Positions 55,929-64,000 of a DNA stretch of 64,000 nucleotides are shown here, one piece after another (the first letter of the stretch is position 1; every line of letters starts with the position of its first letter). Where the stretch lies: contig OY829538.1 in NCBI GenBank assembly GCA_963691705.1, positions 51,301,151 through 51,365,150 on the forward strand, in the 5' to 3' direction. The notes under the pieces were generated by a model. That model made no database searches, was not told the origin of the DNA, and saw only the letters and a program-made list of their open reading frames with translations. A program made the position numbers and the translations under genes. The DNA is from Viola odorata (Eukaryota; Streptophyta; Magnoliopsida; Malpighiales; Violaceae).

Positions 55929-57205
55929 TTAGAAATATATGGGCAAAGTAATTACCCCCGTGACAGGGATTGGAACCCCATCAACGCCGACTATAGGCCG
56001 TTTTCTCGGTGTTAATTCATTGTCAGGCCGTTTCATGAGATTGTAAGCTTCCAGCGAAAAGAGGTTCACTGCACTCTCGTTATCTATAAGAGTTCTTCTG
56101 ATTCCATGACTGGCGATGACGGGTGTAACCACCAATGCATCGTTGTGCGGATAGACGACGCCTTTCTCGTCCTCTTTGGAAAAGGATAATACCATTCGAT
56201 CCAATATGCCTATCACCTCTCCTTTTTTCGTAATGTCATCACGTGTGCGTTTATCTCTTTTTGCGGCTGCCAATTGCTCTGGTTCGTCCATATAAGGGGT
56301 TCCTCCGGCGATAATGTTAATCATAGGAATATATTCGTCATCAACCGCGAGAGTTTCCCTATCTTTGCCTCTGGGAGCATCATCTTTTTGCGGAACACGT
56401 GGAGGAACTGGTGGTTCGTCTACTGTCCTTTTCATAAGATTATTTCTGGCATCTTCTCTTATTTGGGTAGAAAATTCTCCCAAATATCCTTCTTCTACCA
56501 AGCGTTCTATCGCCGATCTTAACTCCCTGCACGCTTCTGTGGAATGGCCCCTGGCTTTGTGGAATTTACAGTAAGCATTTTCCCTCCTTCCTAGAAGCAC
56601 TCCTGGTTTCGTAGGCGCGGGGTAGCGGATGGGAAGATTTTGCTGTTCCGCTATCACCAAAATCTCAGCCCTTGGTACGTTAAGAGAAGGAAAATCTGGG
56701 TCATACGTCCGGCTCTTGTGAGAATCCCCGTGACTTCGAGAGGGGGAACCACCGGTTTTTCCCTTCAAAAAATGACCCTTCTGTTTGTGGGAGGCCTTAG
56801 GGATATGGTCTTTCCTCCTAGCGTAATCGTCAATAAAATGGTCGTCAGGTAGTGGCTTCGTGGGAGCGGTAGTAATCTGAGATGTCCCATATGACGCATC
56901 ATACGTCCTATCTCTGTTTTCTTCCTCTTTCATTTTTGCGTAATTGTGGGCTTTAAGCCTTAACGCATCTAAAGTCACTAGAGGATCCACCATGAACGCG
57001 TCTTTCAGCTTTCCATAGCGGCAGTTCCTTTTCAGAGCTTCTATAGCAAAATCAATGGTAACGCCCGGCGTTAAGGACATTTCCAAATCGAAGCGACTAA
57101 GAAACTCCTTCAAGGTTTCTTGAGGCCTTCGTTGTATGTCAAATAACGCGGCGGCAGATTTCCTGATTGGAATTGCCGTGCTAAAGCTGCTCCGAAATTT
57201 AGATT
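55929..57205 (-). pseudogene. gag: T4 gag C-terminal half and protease, ending in a stop
   Basis: The frame, open from about 57205, encodes NNFSQLESKFRSSF, then PIRKSAAALFDIQRRP and FLSRFDLEMSLTPGVTIDF (capsid-like retrotransposon gag domain). Next are a Lys/Arg/Ser-rich part and the variant knuckle CKFHKARGHSTEAC (near 56572-56531), then the protease with LIDNESAVNLFS (near 56090) and VVTPVIASHGIRRT. Where T1 and T5 have DNG the protease has DNE, a Gly-to-Glu change beside the catalytic Asp. The frame ends in TAA (55931-55929) inside the YFREDASKRSE block. Upstream, a deletion of roughly 150 codons joins it out of frame to the gag N terminus. Confidence 0.85.
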
Positions 57206-57682
57206 CTAATTGCGAGAAATTATTAATGGATCCAGTGGATTTCCAGCGGATAAAGGCATCTGGAGGTTTTCTGGAAACAACGGTGATATAGGTCGATCAG
57301 CGACAATAGATGGTGTAAACATGACGCGAGGAGGGAGACTAGATCCAGAAGCACCAGGCGTGGCTCTTGCAGCCATTTCCGTCAGATATTCCAGCCGAGA
57401 ACGAAGGGCCGCTATTTCCATTGCAAAAGGATGTTCATGATTAAGCACAGATCCCCTAGAGAGAGGAGTGGAGAAATCAGACCCCGCTATCTGAGATGAC
57501 AAGATGTCCGTCTGCGAGGAGGCCGATCCCCCAGCAATTCCAACCGAGAAGTCCAGAGATCCCGAAATAATTGGTTGTGTAGTCATAGAGAGATCGGCAG
57601 TAGCAAAAGGGAATAAACGTCTGCGGATTGAGAAAGGGATATTAGAGGATGACGATCGGATGGACTCCGATCCCGTGAGCAT
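57206..57682 (-). pseudogene. gag: T4 gag N-terminal part
   Basis: First ATG of the frame at 57682 (MLTGSESIRSSSSNIPFSIR); a GTG-started extension to 57733 is possible but unsupported. Shared with T5 are the blocks LRSRLEYLTEMAA, PPRVMFTPSIVADRPI and a short SSQ phrase. The frame ends at 57206 (DPLIISRN) where the deleted copy of gag is joined out of frame, so full-length Gag cannot be made from T4. Confidence 0.75.
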
Positions 57683-57748
57683 GACCGTTCCAATCTTCCG
57701 ACTAGATGGAGCTTGGCTATTAAGGACGCTCACTTAATATACCAAAGA

Positions 57749-57765
57749 TCTCAATGAAAGCACCA
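57749..57765 (-). other. T4 primer binding site
   Basis: The minus strand reads TGGTGCTTTCATTGAGA two bases after the 5' LTR. T5 has the identical site. I cannot match it confidently to a plant tRNA 3' end. Confidence 0.75.
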
Positions 57766-57767
57766 TT

Positions 57768-58304
57768 TGATAAGATTCGATTGTCGATCTTGTAAGATTC
57801 AGAGTCGTGGTTGATCAGAACAGTGGTGGTCAGCGTCGAATGTACCTGCAAAGCGCCGGAGGGGGGGCTCCGGCGTAGACACTCCGATGCTTAAGTCAGT
57901 CCGAGTTTCGAAAATAACAGAGGTTCGTCTTAGTGATCTCGATCTTACCTTCAGATTGGAAAAGTAGGGGTATTTATAGGCCTGGTCGGCGATACCTGGC
58001 GATAACATTTCAGGTGATGTCAAAGGGTGACGTCACAAGCGATACCGACAGATGACGTCAAGAGCGATATCGTACGGGCTACCGAGAGCGATAAGCTCGG
58101 GGGTCCCTAGGATGGGATGATGCCGTGCGTATAGAGTCGCGTGAGTCCCCCCCCCCCCCCCCCCCCCCCGCTGATGTCGACCATCCTAGGAATTCTTCTC
58201 TGATTCTCTGGCGATATGAAGATGTCTTACAGGTCGTATAGGAAATCGTCCTGGCGGGAGCAGCAAGTGTGCTAGCACCGTTAGGGCTGTCTCAATTGTT
58301 ATCA
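57768..58304 (-). repeat. T4 5' LTR (537 bp) with 23-base C run
   Basis: TGATAAG to TTATCA on the + strand. TATAAATA on the minus strand (57978-57971), donor-like GTAAG at 57948, hairpin 57854-57875, C run 58147-58169, inverted arms 58106-58115 and 58181-58190. Confidence 0.95.
58147..58169 (+). repeat. Homopolymeric C run in T4 5' LTR
   Basis: 23 consecutive C. The partner LTR has 26 C (43153-43178) and T3's LTR has 25 C (34798-34822). On the element's sense strand these are G runs in U3. Confidence 0.9.
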
Positions 58305-58309
58305 GTTAC
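58305..58309. other. Target site duplication of T4 (right copy)
   Basis: GTTAC, identical to 42769-42773. Confidence 0.9.
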
Positions 58310-58659
58310 CCGTAGGAGCCTCCTCGTCTCCGTCTCAGGCTGTTGTCGTTGATGTCGCTCGTATTGCTTTCTCCACCAGGGATTTCTCATCTGGTTACTT
58401 GCTGGGATTTCGCGATTCTTCGCATTTCCAAATTTCCACGATCGCCCTAGAAAGTGCCTCATCTTAGTGAGTCGTCGGATCAGGACAGGTCATCACAAGG
58501 CTAGGTTTTTCACTTATAGGCGTTGACCTCACATCCCGGAATCGTGCCCTCACTTAGTGAGCCGTCTGTATTAGCCCGGTTATCACAAGGATAGGATTTT
58601 CACTTCCCGGATAGAGTTATTGTCTCCCTGGGGCGTGCCTCGTCTTGGCGAACCGTCTC
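58310..58659 (-). repeat. T3 continuation: spacer and post-pol repeat array, cut by T5
   Basis: CCCGTAGGAGCC and the following bases match the T4 spacer at 51630. From about 58452 there are at least three array units (GTGCCTCATCTTAGTGAGTC, GTGCCCTCACTTAGTGAGCC, GTGCCTCGTCTTGGCGAACC). T5 starts at 58660 inside a unit. Confidence 0.85.
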
Positions 58660-58953
58660 TGATAACTATCGATACCACAAAAGCAGCATCTCCACTACCC
58701 CGCCGGGTGCCCCGGCCAACATACTGTACCCGCCGCGGGAGACGAGACCCTGTTCTTACCGCCCTTAGCCTGGCGACCGACCCTGGGATGGTCGGCATCC
58801 GCACGGCGGCATCCCATCCCAGGTCATCCATGACGTCACTCCGCATGACATCCCACATGACATCACTCAATGCCACCCCAGCGGCATCTATCACCCCAGT
58901 GACACCGACCAGGGATTATTCCCACCCCTTATCGGTACACTCCTTCCTTTGCC

Positions 58954-58961
58954 TATAAATA
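58954..58961 (+). promoter_or_regulatory. TATA box in T5 LTR
   Basis: TTTGCCTATAAATACCCC, about 30 bases before a run of G and GTAAGCC. The same arrangement occurs in the T1-T4 LTRs. Confidence 0.8.
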
Positions 58962-58984
58962 CCCCCACCTTTTCAGACAAGGGG

Positions 58985-59085
58985 GTAAGCCTAAGATAGC
59001 GTACTGAACCCCTGTCATTTTGACTACCTGCACTGACTTTGGCATCGGAGTGTTTACGCCGGAGACCCCCTCCGGCGCTTTGCAG
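58985..59085 (+). promoter_or_regulatory. Conserved LTR leader segment with splice-site-like ends and a GC hairpin
   Basis: GTAAGCC at the left, CTGAC about 50 bases before the right end, and TTTGCAG|GT at the right, with a perfect 8-bp hairpin CGCCGGAG/CTCCGGCG (59057-59077). The same signals at nearly the same distance (101-111 bases) occur in all five LTR types. It could be a leader intron or a structured R region. Confidence 0.45.
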
Positions 59086-59166
59086 GTGACGAAGACCCCA
59101 GTACAGTGTTCCCGACCATCCCAGATCAAGCCGATCCTGCTCAGTATCCCTCGGACTCTTATCAAG

Positions 59167-59183
59167 TGGTGCTTTCATTGAGA
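59167..59183 (+). other. T5 primer binding site
   Basis: TGGTGCTTTCATTGAGA two bases after the LTR, identical to T4. Confidence 0.75.
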
Positions 59184-59249
59184 GCTTTGGTTAATTAAGT
59201 GAGTTTTCCTTAGTAACCAAGCTCTGTTCTTTCTGAGAGTCGAAGGATC

Positions 59250-60791
59250 ATGGCTTCAGATTCAGAATCCACACCCCCTCGTACTCGTGGGGTTCACGCG
59301 CGTAGGGAACTTTTTTCCACGTCTTCGTCCAGTACATATGTCACATCACGTGAAACTTCCTCTGTGCAGACAGACTTTCTTTTTGGGCTGACAGCTGGCA
59401 CCCCGTTCTCTCAAATGGGCACCCCGTTTTCTCAAACGGGTACCCCGTTTCCGCAAATAGGTTCCCTTATTTCCTCAGTGGGTGCCCCATTTTCTCACAT
59501 GGGCGGATCCAGTCACTCCGCCCCTCCGCTTGTAGGTTCTAGGATGGATGGCCCTACTACTCCCTCGGTAACCTCGATGTTAGCTCTTCGTGCCCACTTG
59601 GACTATTTAATTGGGATGGCCGCAGGCCCCACTTCTAGTACCGCGACATCAGGTGTGTCTCCTCGAGTTATTTTTACTCCGTCTATTGTCGCTGATCGAC
59701 CAGTATTGCCTCGTCGCCAGGAGAGCGTCCCTCTGACCTCACCTGCGATAAGCATGCCATTCAGCTTTGCGCAACTGGTAGACGGACAGGAGGAGCACTA
59801 TATACCGCGGATACCGCAGATTCCTGTCTCTCAAGTGGAGTGACCGGTAGATGAATACAGAGAGCGTTGGGACGGCAGAAGAGAGGGAGCCGGTAGAGAG
59901 GTATCTATGGAGCGGAGTGAGAGATCAGGCAGTAGGAGGCATCGATCCCGTTCGCCTAGGAGTCGCAGCCGGTCTCCCAGGCAACAGCGCACCCCGGAGC
60001 TTCGAGGGCACCGACGACACCTGGACATATCTCCTCCTCGTCATGATCGTGAGATCTTGGATGACACCGCTGGTCATCCTTTCACCCACCGTGTAAGGCA
60101 CCACAGGGTCAGCCGACATGTTAAGCTCCCCACGGAATCATACGATGGCACCAAAGACCCAATCTCGCATCTTAATAAGGTGAAGGATTTCGTCCAGTTT
60201 CAAACACACAACGACGCGGCGTTGTGTCAAATATTCGTTATGACATTGTCAGGAGTAGCTCGCCTCTGGATTGAGGGACTTCCTGCTCGATCAATTGACA
60301 ATTTTCCGCAGCTAGAGGCCAAGTTTAAGAGTCACTTCAGCACAACTATCCCCATTCGAAAGTCTGCAGCAGCCTTGTTTGATATATGTAGAAAACCAGA
60401 AGAGTCTTTGAATAGTTATCTTGGTCGTTTTGATATAGAAATGTCGTTAACTCCTGGTATTACTATTGATTTCGCCATAGAAGCTTTGAAGCGGAATTGT
60501 GGATATGGGAAGCTGAGAGATACACTGATGGTGGACCCCCCAACGACTTTAGACGCGTTAAGGTTGAAGGCTCACAATTATGCGAGAATGGAAGAAGAGG
60601 AATATAGAAACAGGATACGGGATGCGCCCCAGAACGCCCCTCCTGCTCCCACGGCTCAAGGCAGTATGACCCACGACACCCGTCCGGGTGACGAATACAC
60701 CCAGCGGAAAGATTACATCCCCAAGGCGTCGAATCGCCAGAAGGGTAATTACTCTAGAGGAAGGGGCGGCAGTCTGAATGTTCAGCAATAG
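59250..60791 (+). pseudogene. gag: T5 gag, interrupted by one stop
   Basis: ATG at 59250 (MASDSESTPPRTRGVHARRE). The N-terminal part has about five tandem copies of a (G/A)TPFSQ(M/T)G-type peptide (about 59397-59510), then LRAHLDYLIGMAA and PPRVIFTPSIVADRPV equivalents. TGA at 59841-59843 interrupts; the same frame continues with an Arg/Ser-rich segment and the capsid-like domain (DPISHLNKVKDFVQFQ, GVARLWIEGLP, FPQLEAKFKSHFSTTIPIRK, FDIEMSLTPGITIDFAIEAL) to about 60600. TAG at 60789-60791 ends it. Gag assembles particles and packages RNA. T5 preserves the part deleted in T4. Confidence 0.85.
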
Positions 60792-60812
60792 GGGGATCCC
60801 CCTAAGGGTCGA

Positions 60813-61997
60813 ATGTACGACCCCGACCTTCCTCCCCTTACACTCCCACGAGCGGAAATCTTAGCCATCATTCAGCAGCGGAACCTGCCGATCCACTATC
60901 CAGCCCCTGTGAAGCCAGGGGTGGTCATGGGAGGAAGGGAAAACGCTTTTTGTAAATTCCATAAGGTTAAGGGGCATTCTACAGAGGCATGCAGGGAATT
61001 GAAGTTAGCAATAAAGCGCCTATTGGAAGAAGGCTATCTTGGAGAATTCACCACTCGTATGAGAGAAGAAACCAAAAGCGACCCTCCGCACGGGGCGTTA
61101 GGTGACCATCAATTGCCTCCCCCCCTTGGGGGCAGCGGAACTTCTGAGGCAAAAGGGAAAGAAGTGCTAATGATGTATGACGAGGACATCCCCATTATTA
61201 ACATTATCGCTGGGGGCGCATCGTTCCTGGATGAGATTACCCCAGCAACACTCGTGGCAGGAGAGAAGCAGAAACGGGAAGGCCATCCTGCCAAAAAGGG
61301 AGTGATTGATGCACTGGACAGGATGGTAATATCTTTTTCGGAAGAAGATGAGAAGGGCGTTGTCTTTCCTCACAATGACGCGCTAGTAGTCACACCGGTT
61401 GTTGGGAGCCATGGGGTACGAAGGACCCTAATTGATAACGGCAGTGCGGTAAATGTATTTTCGTTGGAAGCGTATAATCTCATGAAACGCCCTGCCGGTG
61501 AACTGGCACCTTGTAAGAAACCAATTATTGGAGTGGACGACATCCCTATACCTGTAATTGGAGTCACAATGCTACCCGTGTATTTTAGAGAAGACGCGTC
61601 GAAACGATCAGAAGAGTTGATGTTCTTAGTTGTGGATCTTATCCTACCGTATAATGCCATTCTAGGACGGCCATTCCTCAATCATTTCGGGGCGGCGGTA
61701 TCTCAGAAACACCTCAAGATTAAATACCCCTCTTGGGAAGGGGTAGTATCGATCAAGGGCGATCAAAAGCTAGCCGTCGAGTGTTACTCACTCATGATTC
61801 AAAAAAGTTGTGATCAATATGTGTGTGTGGCAGCGGATCCCTACGAGCAAAGGGGTGAAAGGCGAACCCAGCCAGTGGATGCGATGGTATCCATCCCCGT
61901 CCAAGGCAATGATAAGGCGAGCTTCCAGGCCAGTGAAAAGTTGACCCTTGAGGTGAGAGCACAATTAGCCCGGCTATTGAACAAGTGCAAAGGATAG
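60813..61997 (+). pseudogene. pol: T5 gag end (zinc knuckle) and protease
   Basis: Same frame as gag. It starts in the PDLPPLTLPRAEILAI block. The variant knuckle CKFHKVKGHSTEAC (C-x2-H-x4-H-x4-C) is near 60951-60992. The protease has VVTPVVGSHGVRRT then LIDNGSAVNVFS (near 61430-61465), YFREDASKRSEELMFLVVDL and ILGRPFLNHFG, the flap and C-terminal region of retropepsin-like enzymes. A stop (TAG 61995-61997) follows NKCKG, where T1 and T4 read on through E or D. The protease would process Gag-Pol. Confidence 0.85.
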
Positions 61998-62018
61998 TTC
62001 ACGTGGAAACCGGCGGAC

Positions 62019-63401
62019 ATGCCTGGCGTGTCTAGGGAAGTGGCTGAGCACCGACTCAACGTTGACCCGCGCGCCACGCCAGTTCAACAGAAATGGCGAG
62101 CATTCTCCACGGAAAATTTGATGGTGATTGATAAGGAGGTAGTAAAGCTGATGAACCCAGGATTCATCCGAGAAGTTCAATACCCTACTTGGTTGGCCAA
62201 CCCCGTCTTAGTCCACAAGCCCAACGGAGACTGGCGCATGTGTATTGATTTCACTAACTTGAATGACGCTTGTCCTAAAGACTGTTATCCGCTTCCTCGG
62301 ATTGATCAGTTGGTCGATCAAGCGGTAGGGTACGCATATTTGAGTTCCCTGGACGCCAATTCTGGATATCATCAAATTCCTATGGCCAAGGAAGATGAGG
62401 AAAAGACGACATTTGTAACTCCGAAGGCCACCTATTGCTACACGGCAATGCCGTTTGGCTTAAAGAATGCAGGGGCGACCTTCCAGTGTATGGCCAACAA
62501 AGTGTTTGAAAATAAAATCGGGAGAAATGTAGAAGCGTACGTAGATGATGTATTGGTCAAGAGCAGAAGTTTCAATGACCATCTGGCCGATTTGCAGGAA
62601 GTGTTTGATACATTGAGGAAGTACTAGATAAAGTTAAACCCCCGCAAGTGCGCGTTTGCATTTCAAACGGGAAAATTCTTGGGGTATGTGGTAAGCCAAA
62701 AGGGCATCCAGCCGAACCCGTCAAAGATTAAGGCTATCCACGATATGGTATCGCCACGAACCCTCCAAGAAGTTCAGAGGTTAACAGGACGCATCATTGC
62801 TCTGGGGCGGTTCATCTCTAAGTAGGGCGAGAAGTGCTTGCCGTTCTTTAAAGTCATACGTAAGAAAGCTTCTTTCGGATGGACACAAGAGTGCGAAGAG
62901 GCGTTCGTGGGTTTGAAAACATACTTGTCGTCCGACTTGGTACTAACACGACCGGAATTGGGCGACACCCTATTCTTGTACCTCGGCGTCGCGCATGAAG
63001 TGGTCAGTGCCGTTTTGGTTCGGGAGGATAATCACGCCCACCGCCCCATTTTCTTTGTTAGCCATGTGTTAAAAGATGCCGAGGTGCGATACACCCACAT
63101 TGAAAAGGTGGCATTCGCCCTGCTATAGTCCACTCGGAAGATGGACAGGTACTTCCAGGCCCATCCAGTCACCGTGCTCACGGATCAGCCTTTGAGAAGA
63201 ATTCTTAGGAAACCAGAATCCTCGGGGAGGATGTTGATTTGGTCAATTGAGCTGGAACAATATGGATTACAGTACAAAGCTCGGCCATCCGTAAAAGCTC
63301 AGGTTTTGGCAGATTTTATTGCCGAGTGTACATTTACTGGGGACAAGGCGGTGGAGCCACTCGAAAAGAAAGAAAGTGATGCAAAGGTCCCACCCTCATA
63401 A
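62019..63401 (+). pseudogene. pol: T5 RT and RNase H, interrupted by stops
   Basis: Same frame. RT motifs: WLANPVLVHKPNGDWRMCID, DACPKDCYPLPRIDQLVD, MPFGLKNAGATFQ and YVDD at 62538-62549. RNase H motifs: DQPLRRILRKPES and SVKAQVLADFIAE. Stops are TAG 62625-62627, TAG 62823-62825 (Gln in T1 and T4), TAG 63126-63128 (Gln in T4) and TAA 63399-63401. No frameshift occurs. Unlike T1, the Ty3 RNase H is present. Confidence 0.9.
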
Positions 63402-64000
63402 GCCCCCACGGACATATGGGTCATCTATGTCGATGGCGCTAAAAATCAGGAGTTGGCGGGAGCTGGCATATACATGATCGGGCCACATAATGTGCAGGTG
63501 CGGCACGCCATTAGAATCCTGCAACCATTGTCCAACAACGCAGCAGAGTATGAAGCGTTATTGGCGGGGCTTAGAGTAGGAAGAAGCCTCTTCGCTAAAA
63601 TAGAAAACGACCTGGTAGCAGGAGCCCCACGGTTGAGAATACGAGGGGACTCCAAGTTGATAATTGATCAAGTCCTGGGACATTCCCAAGTTAAAGAATC
63701 GATCATGGCGCAATACCTCTTGAAAGTGAAAAGGGAATTGGCAGAAATGGAACAAAGCGGCGTGTGTGTTACTTTCGAACACATTCCGCGGGAGGACAAT
63801 ACAGAGGCGGATAATCTTGCCAAGGTGGCAGCTAATCAGGAGGTTGTCATACCAGAAGACGTGTACTATGAGGAAAGGTCATTACCGTCCTTCATGGAGG
63901 AACAGCTGTCGCTATGTGTAGAGGAGATTGAAAAGGACTGGAGGGTCCCTATGATAAAAAATTTGAAGCACGACGAGTTGCCGAGCGACAGTACAGAGAA
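63402..64000 (+). pseudogene. pol: T5 archaeal-type RNase H and start of integrase region, runs off window
   Basis: The same frame continues without a stop to the window end: WVIYVDGAKNQELAGAGIYM, LSNNAAEYEALLAGLRVGR, GDSKLIIDQVLGHSQ and FEHIPREDNTEADNLAKVAA, the acidic active-site pattern of the second RNase H. The linker toward the integrase finger (SFMEEQLSLCVEEIEKDWRV) follows. It is labelled a pseudogene only because the upstream part of the polyprotein carries stops. Confidence 0.9.

Larger units (their letters stand above)
42774..58304 (-). mobile_element. T4: complete Tat-lineage element (15.5 kb)
   Basis: Flanked by GTTAC on both sides, with 540-bp and 537-bp LTRs. Minus-strand order is 5' LTR, primer site, gag, protease, RT, RNase H, archaeal RNase H, integrase, repeat array; then, antisense, genes B, A, b and a; then the 3' LTR. 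By eye the LTRs differ at 11 positions, all transitions, plus the C-run length. Lesions are a gag deletion with frame break, one stop between protease and RT, one or more stops in genes b and B, and a Gly-to-Glu change next to the protease Asp. It is probably not autonomous but is the best copy for studying the antisense genes. Confidence 0.95.
34412..58659 (-). mobile_element. T3: Tat-lineage element, 3' part, hosting T4 and T5
   Basis: 3' LTR 34412-34970, genes a, b, A and B, and spacer to 42773. Then T4 is inserted, and T3 resumes at 58305 with the same spacer and repeat array until T5 inserts at 58660. The GTTAC duplication on both sides of T4 proves continuity. Pol, gag and the 5' LTR are outside the window. 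The candidate target duplication at its left edge is GTCCC (34407-34411). Confidence 0.85.
58660..59164 (+). repeat. T5 5' LTR (505 bp)
   Basis: TGATAAC...CTCTTATCA. U3 carries the inverted arms CCCTGGGATGGTC and GGCATCCCATCCCAGG (about 58781-58823). TATAAATA is at 58954. There is no poly-C run. Confidence 0.9.
58660..64000 (+). mobile_element. T5: Tat-lineage element, 5' part, runs off window
   Basis: 5' LTR 58660-59164, primer site, gag from 59250, protease, RT, RNase H and the start of the archaeal RNase H-integrase segment. All of the visible gag-pol lies in one frame interrupted by seven stop codons and no frameshift. The left flank is T3 (candidate duplication GTCTC, 58655-58659). Confidence 0.9.

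Noticed and set aside
55929..55931. TAA between T4 protease and RT as a normal gag-pol recoding stop
   Set aside because: T1 and T5 read through this position with a sense codon inside a conserved block (YFREDASKRSE), so it is a mutation in T4.
59841..63401. In-frame stops of T5 as programmed readthrough sites
   Set aside because: They fall at seven different places, inside conserved RT and RNase H blocks, and do not match stops in T1 or T4. Decay is simpler.

Overview
The window is plant nuclear DNA, most likely from a eudicot. It is a nest of LTR retrotransposons with one small island of possible host sequence. The evidence is plant-type Ty3/gypsy polyproteins of the Tat lineage (a Ty3-type RNase H followed by a second, archaeal-type RNase H and a chromodomain-less integrase), an Athila-like element, TG...CA LTRs with TATAAATA promoters, and spliceosomal introns. 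I see no prokaryotic or organellar features, no tRNA or rRNA genes and no CRISPR array.

Layout, left to right. T1 (1-11623, + strand) is the 3' part of a Tat element. Its 3' LTR (11624-11939 plus 18241-18503) is split by X (11940-18240), a non-autonomous, LARD-like LTR element with 1171-bp LTRs. T1 sits in the gag gene of an Athila-like element (18504-21089, - strand). That element in turn appears to be inserted in a gene for a GRF-type zinc-finger protein (21090-21449, - strand). Positions 21090-22999 are the only plausible host sequence. Positions 23000-25427 look like a second Athila-type LTR fragment. From 25428 on there are three nested Tat elements on the - strand. T2 (25428-34411) is interrupted by T3 (34412-42773 and 58305-58659). 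T3 is interrupted by T4 (42774-58304, complete, 5-bp target duplication GTTAC). A fifth Tat element, T5 (58660 to the window end, + strand), is also inserted in T3.

The notable biology is a four-gene block carried by T1, T2, T3 and T4 between the end of pol and the 3' LTR, on the strand opposite to gag-pol. I call the genes a (about 127 aa, helical), b (about 140 aa, Pro/Ser-rich N terminus, acidic C terminus), A and B (each about 724 aa in T4). A and B are paralogues with an N-terminal domain resembling the 'putative gypsy type transposon' family (Transposase_28, PF04195, from memory) and a coiled-coil C terminus. Order, orientation, TATA-to-ATG spacing, poly(A) signals and intron position and phase are the same in all four copies, apart from local deletions. 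Gene A has one phase-1 intron. Gene B has a phase-1 intron and, in T3 and T4, a second phase-0 intron. Because the introns lie antisense to the genomic RNA they can survive reverse transcription. A tandem array of roughly 80-bp units separates the convergent ends of pol and gene B in every copy.

State of the elements. T4 is youngest by LTR divergence (11 transitions over about 510 bp by eye). It has an intact 724-aa gene A, an intact gene a and an uninterrupted RT-RNaseH-aRNH-INT frame, but its gag carries a deletion and a frame break and there is one stop codon in the protease region. T5's visible gag-pol keeps a single frame broken only by seven stop codons. T1, T2 and T3 are more decayed. 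No function can be given to genes a, b, A or B from sequence alone. Extra antisense ORFs are known in Tat-lineage elements in general, so the novelty lies in the four-gene organisation, its introns and its conserved promoters.
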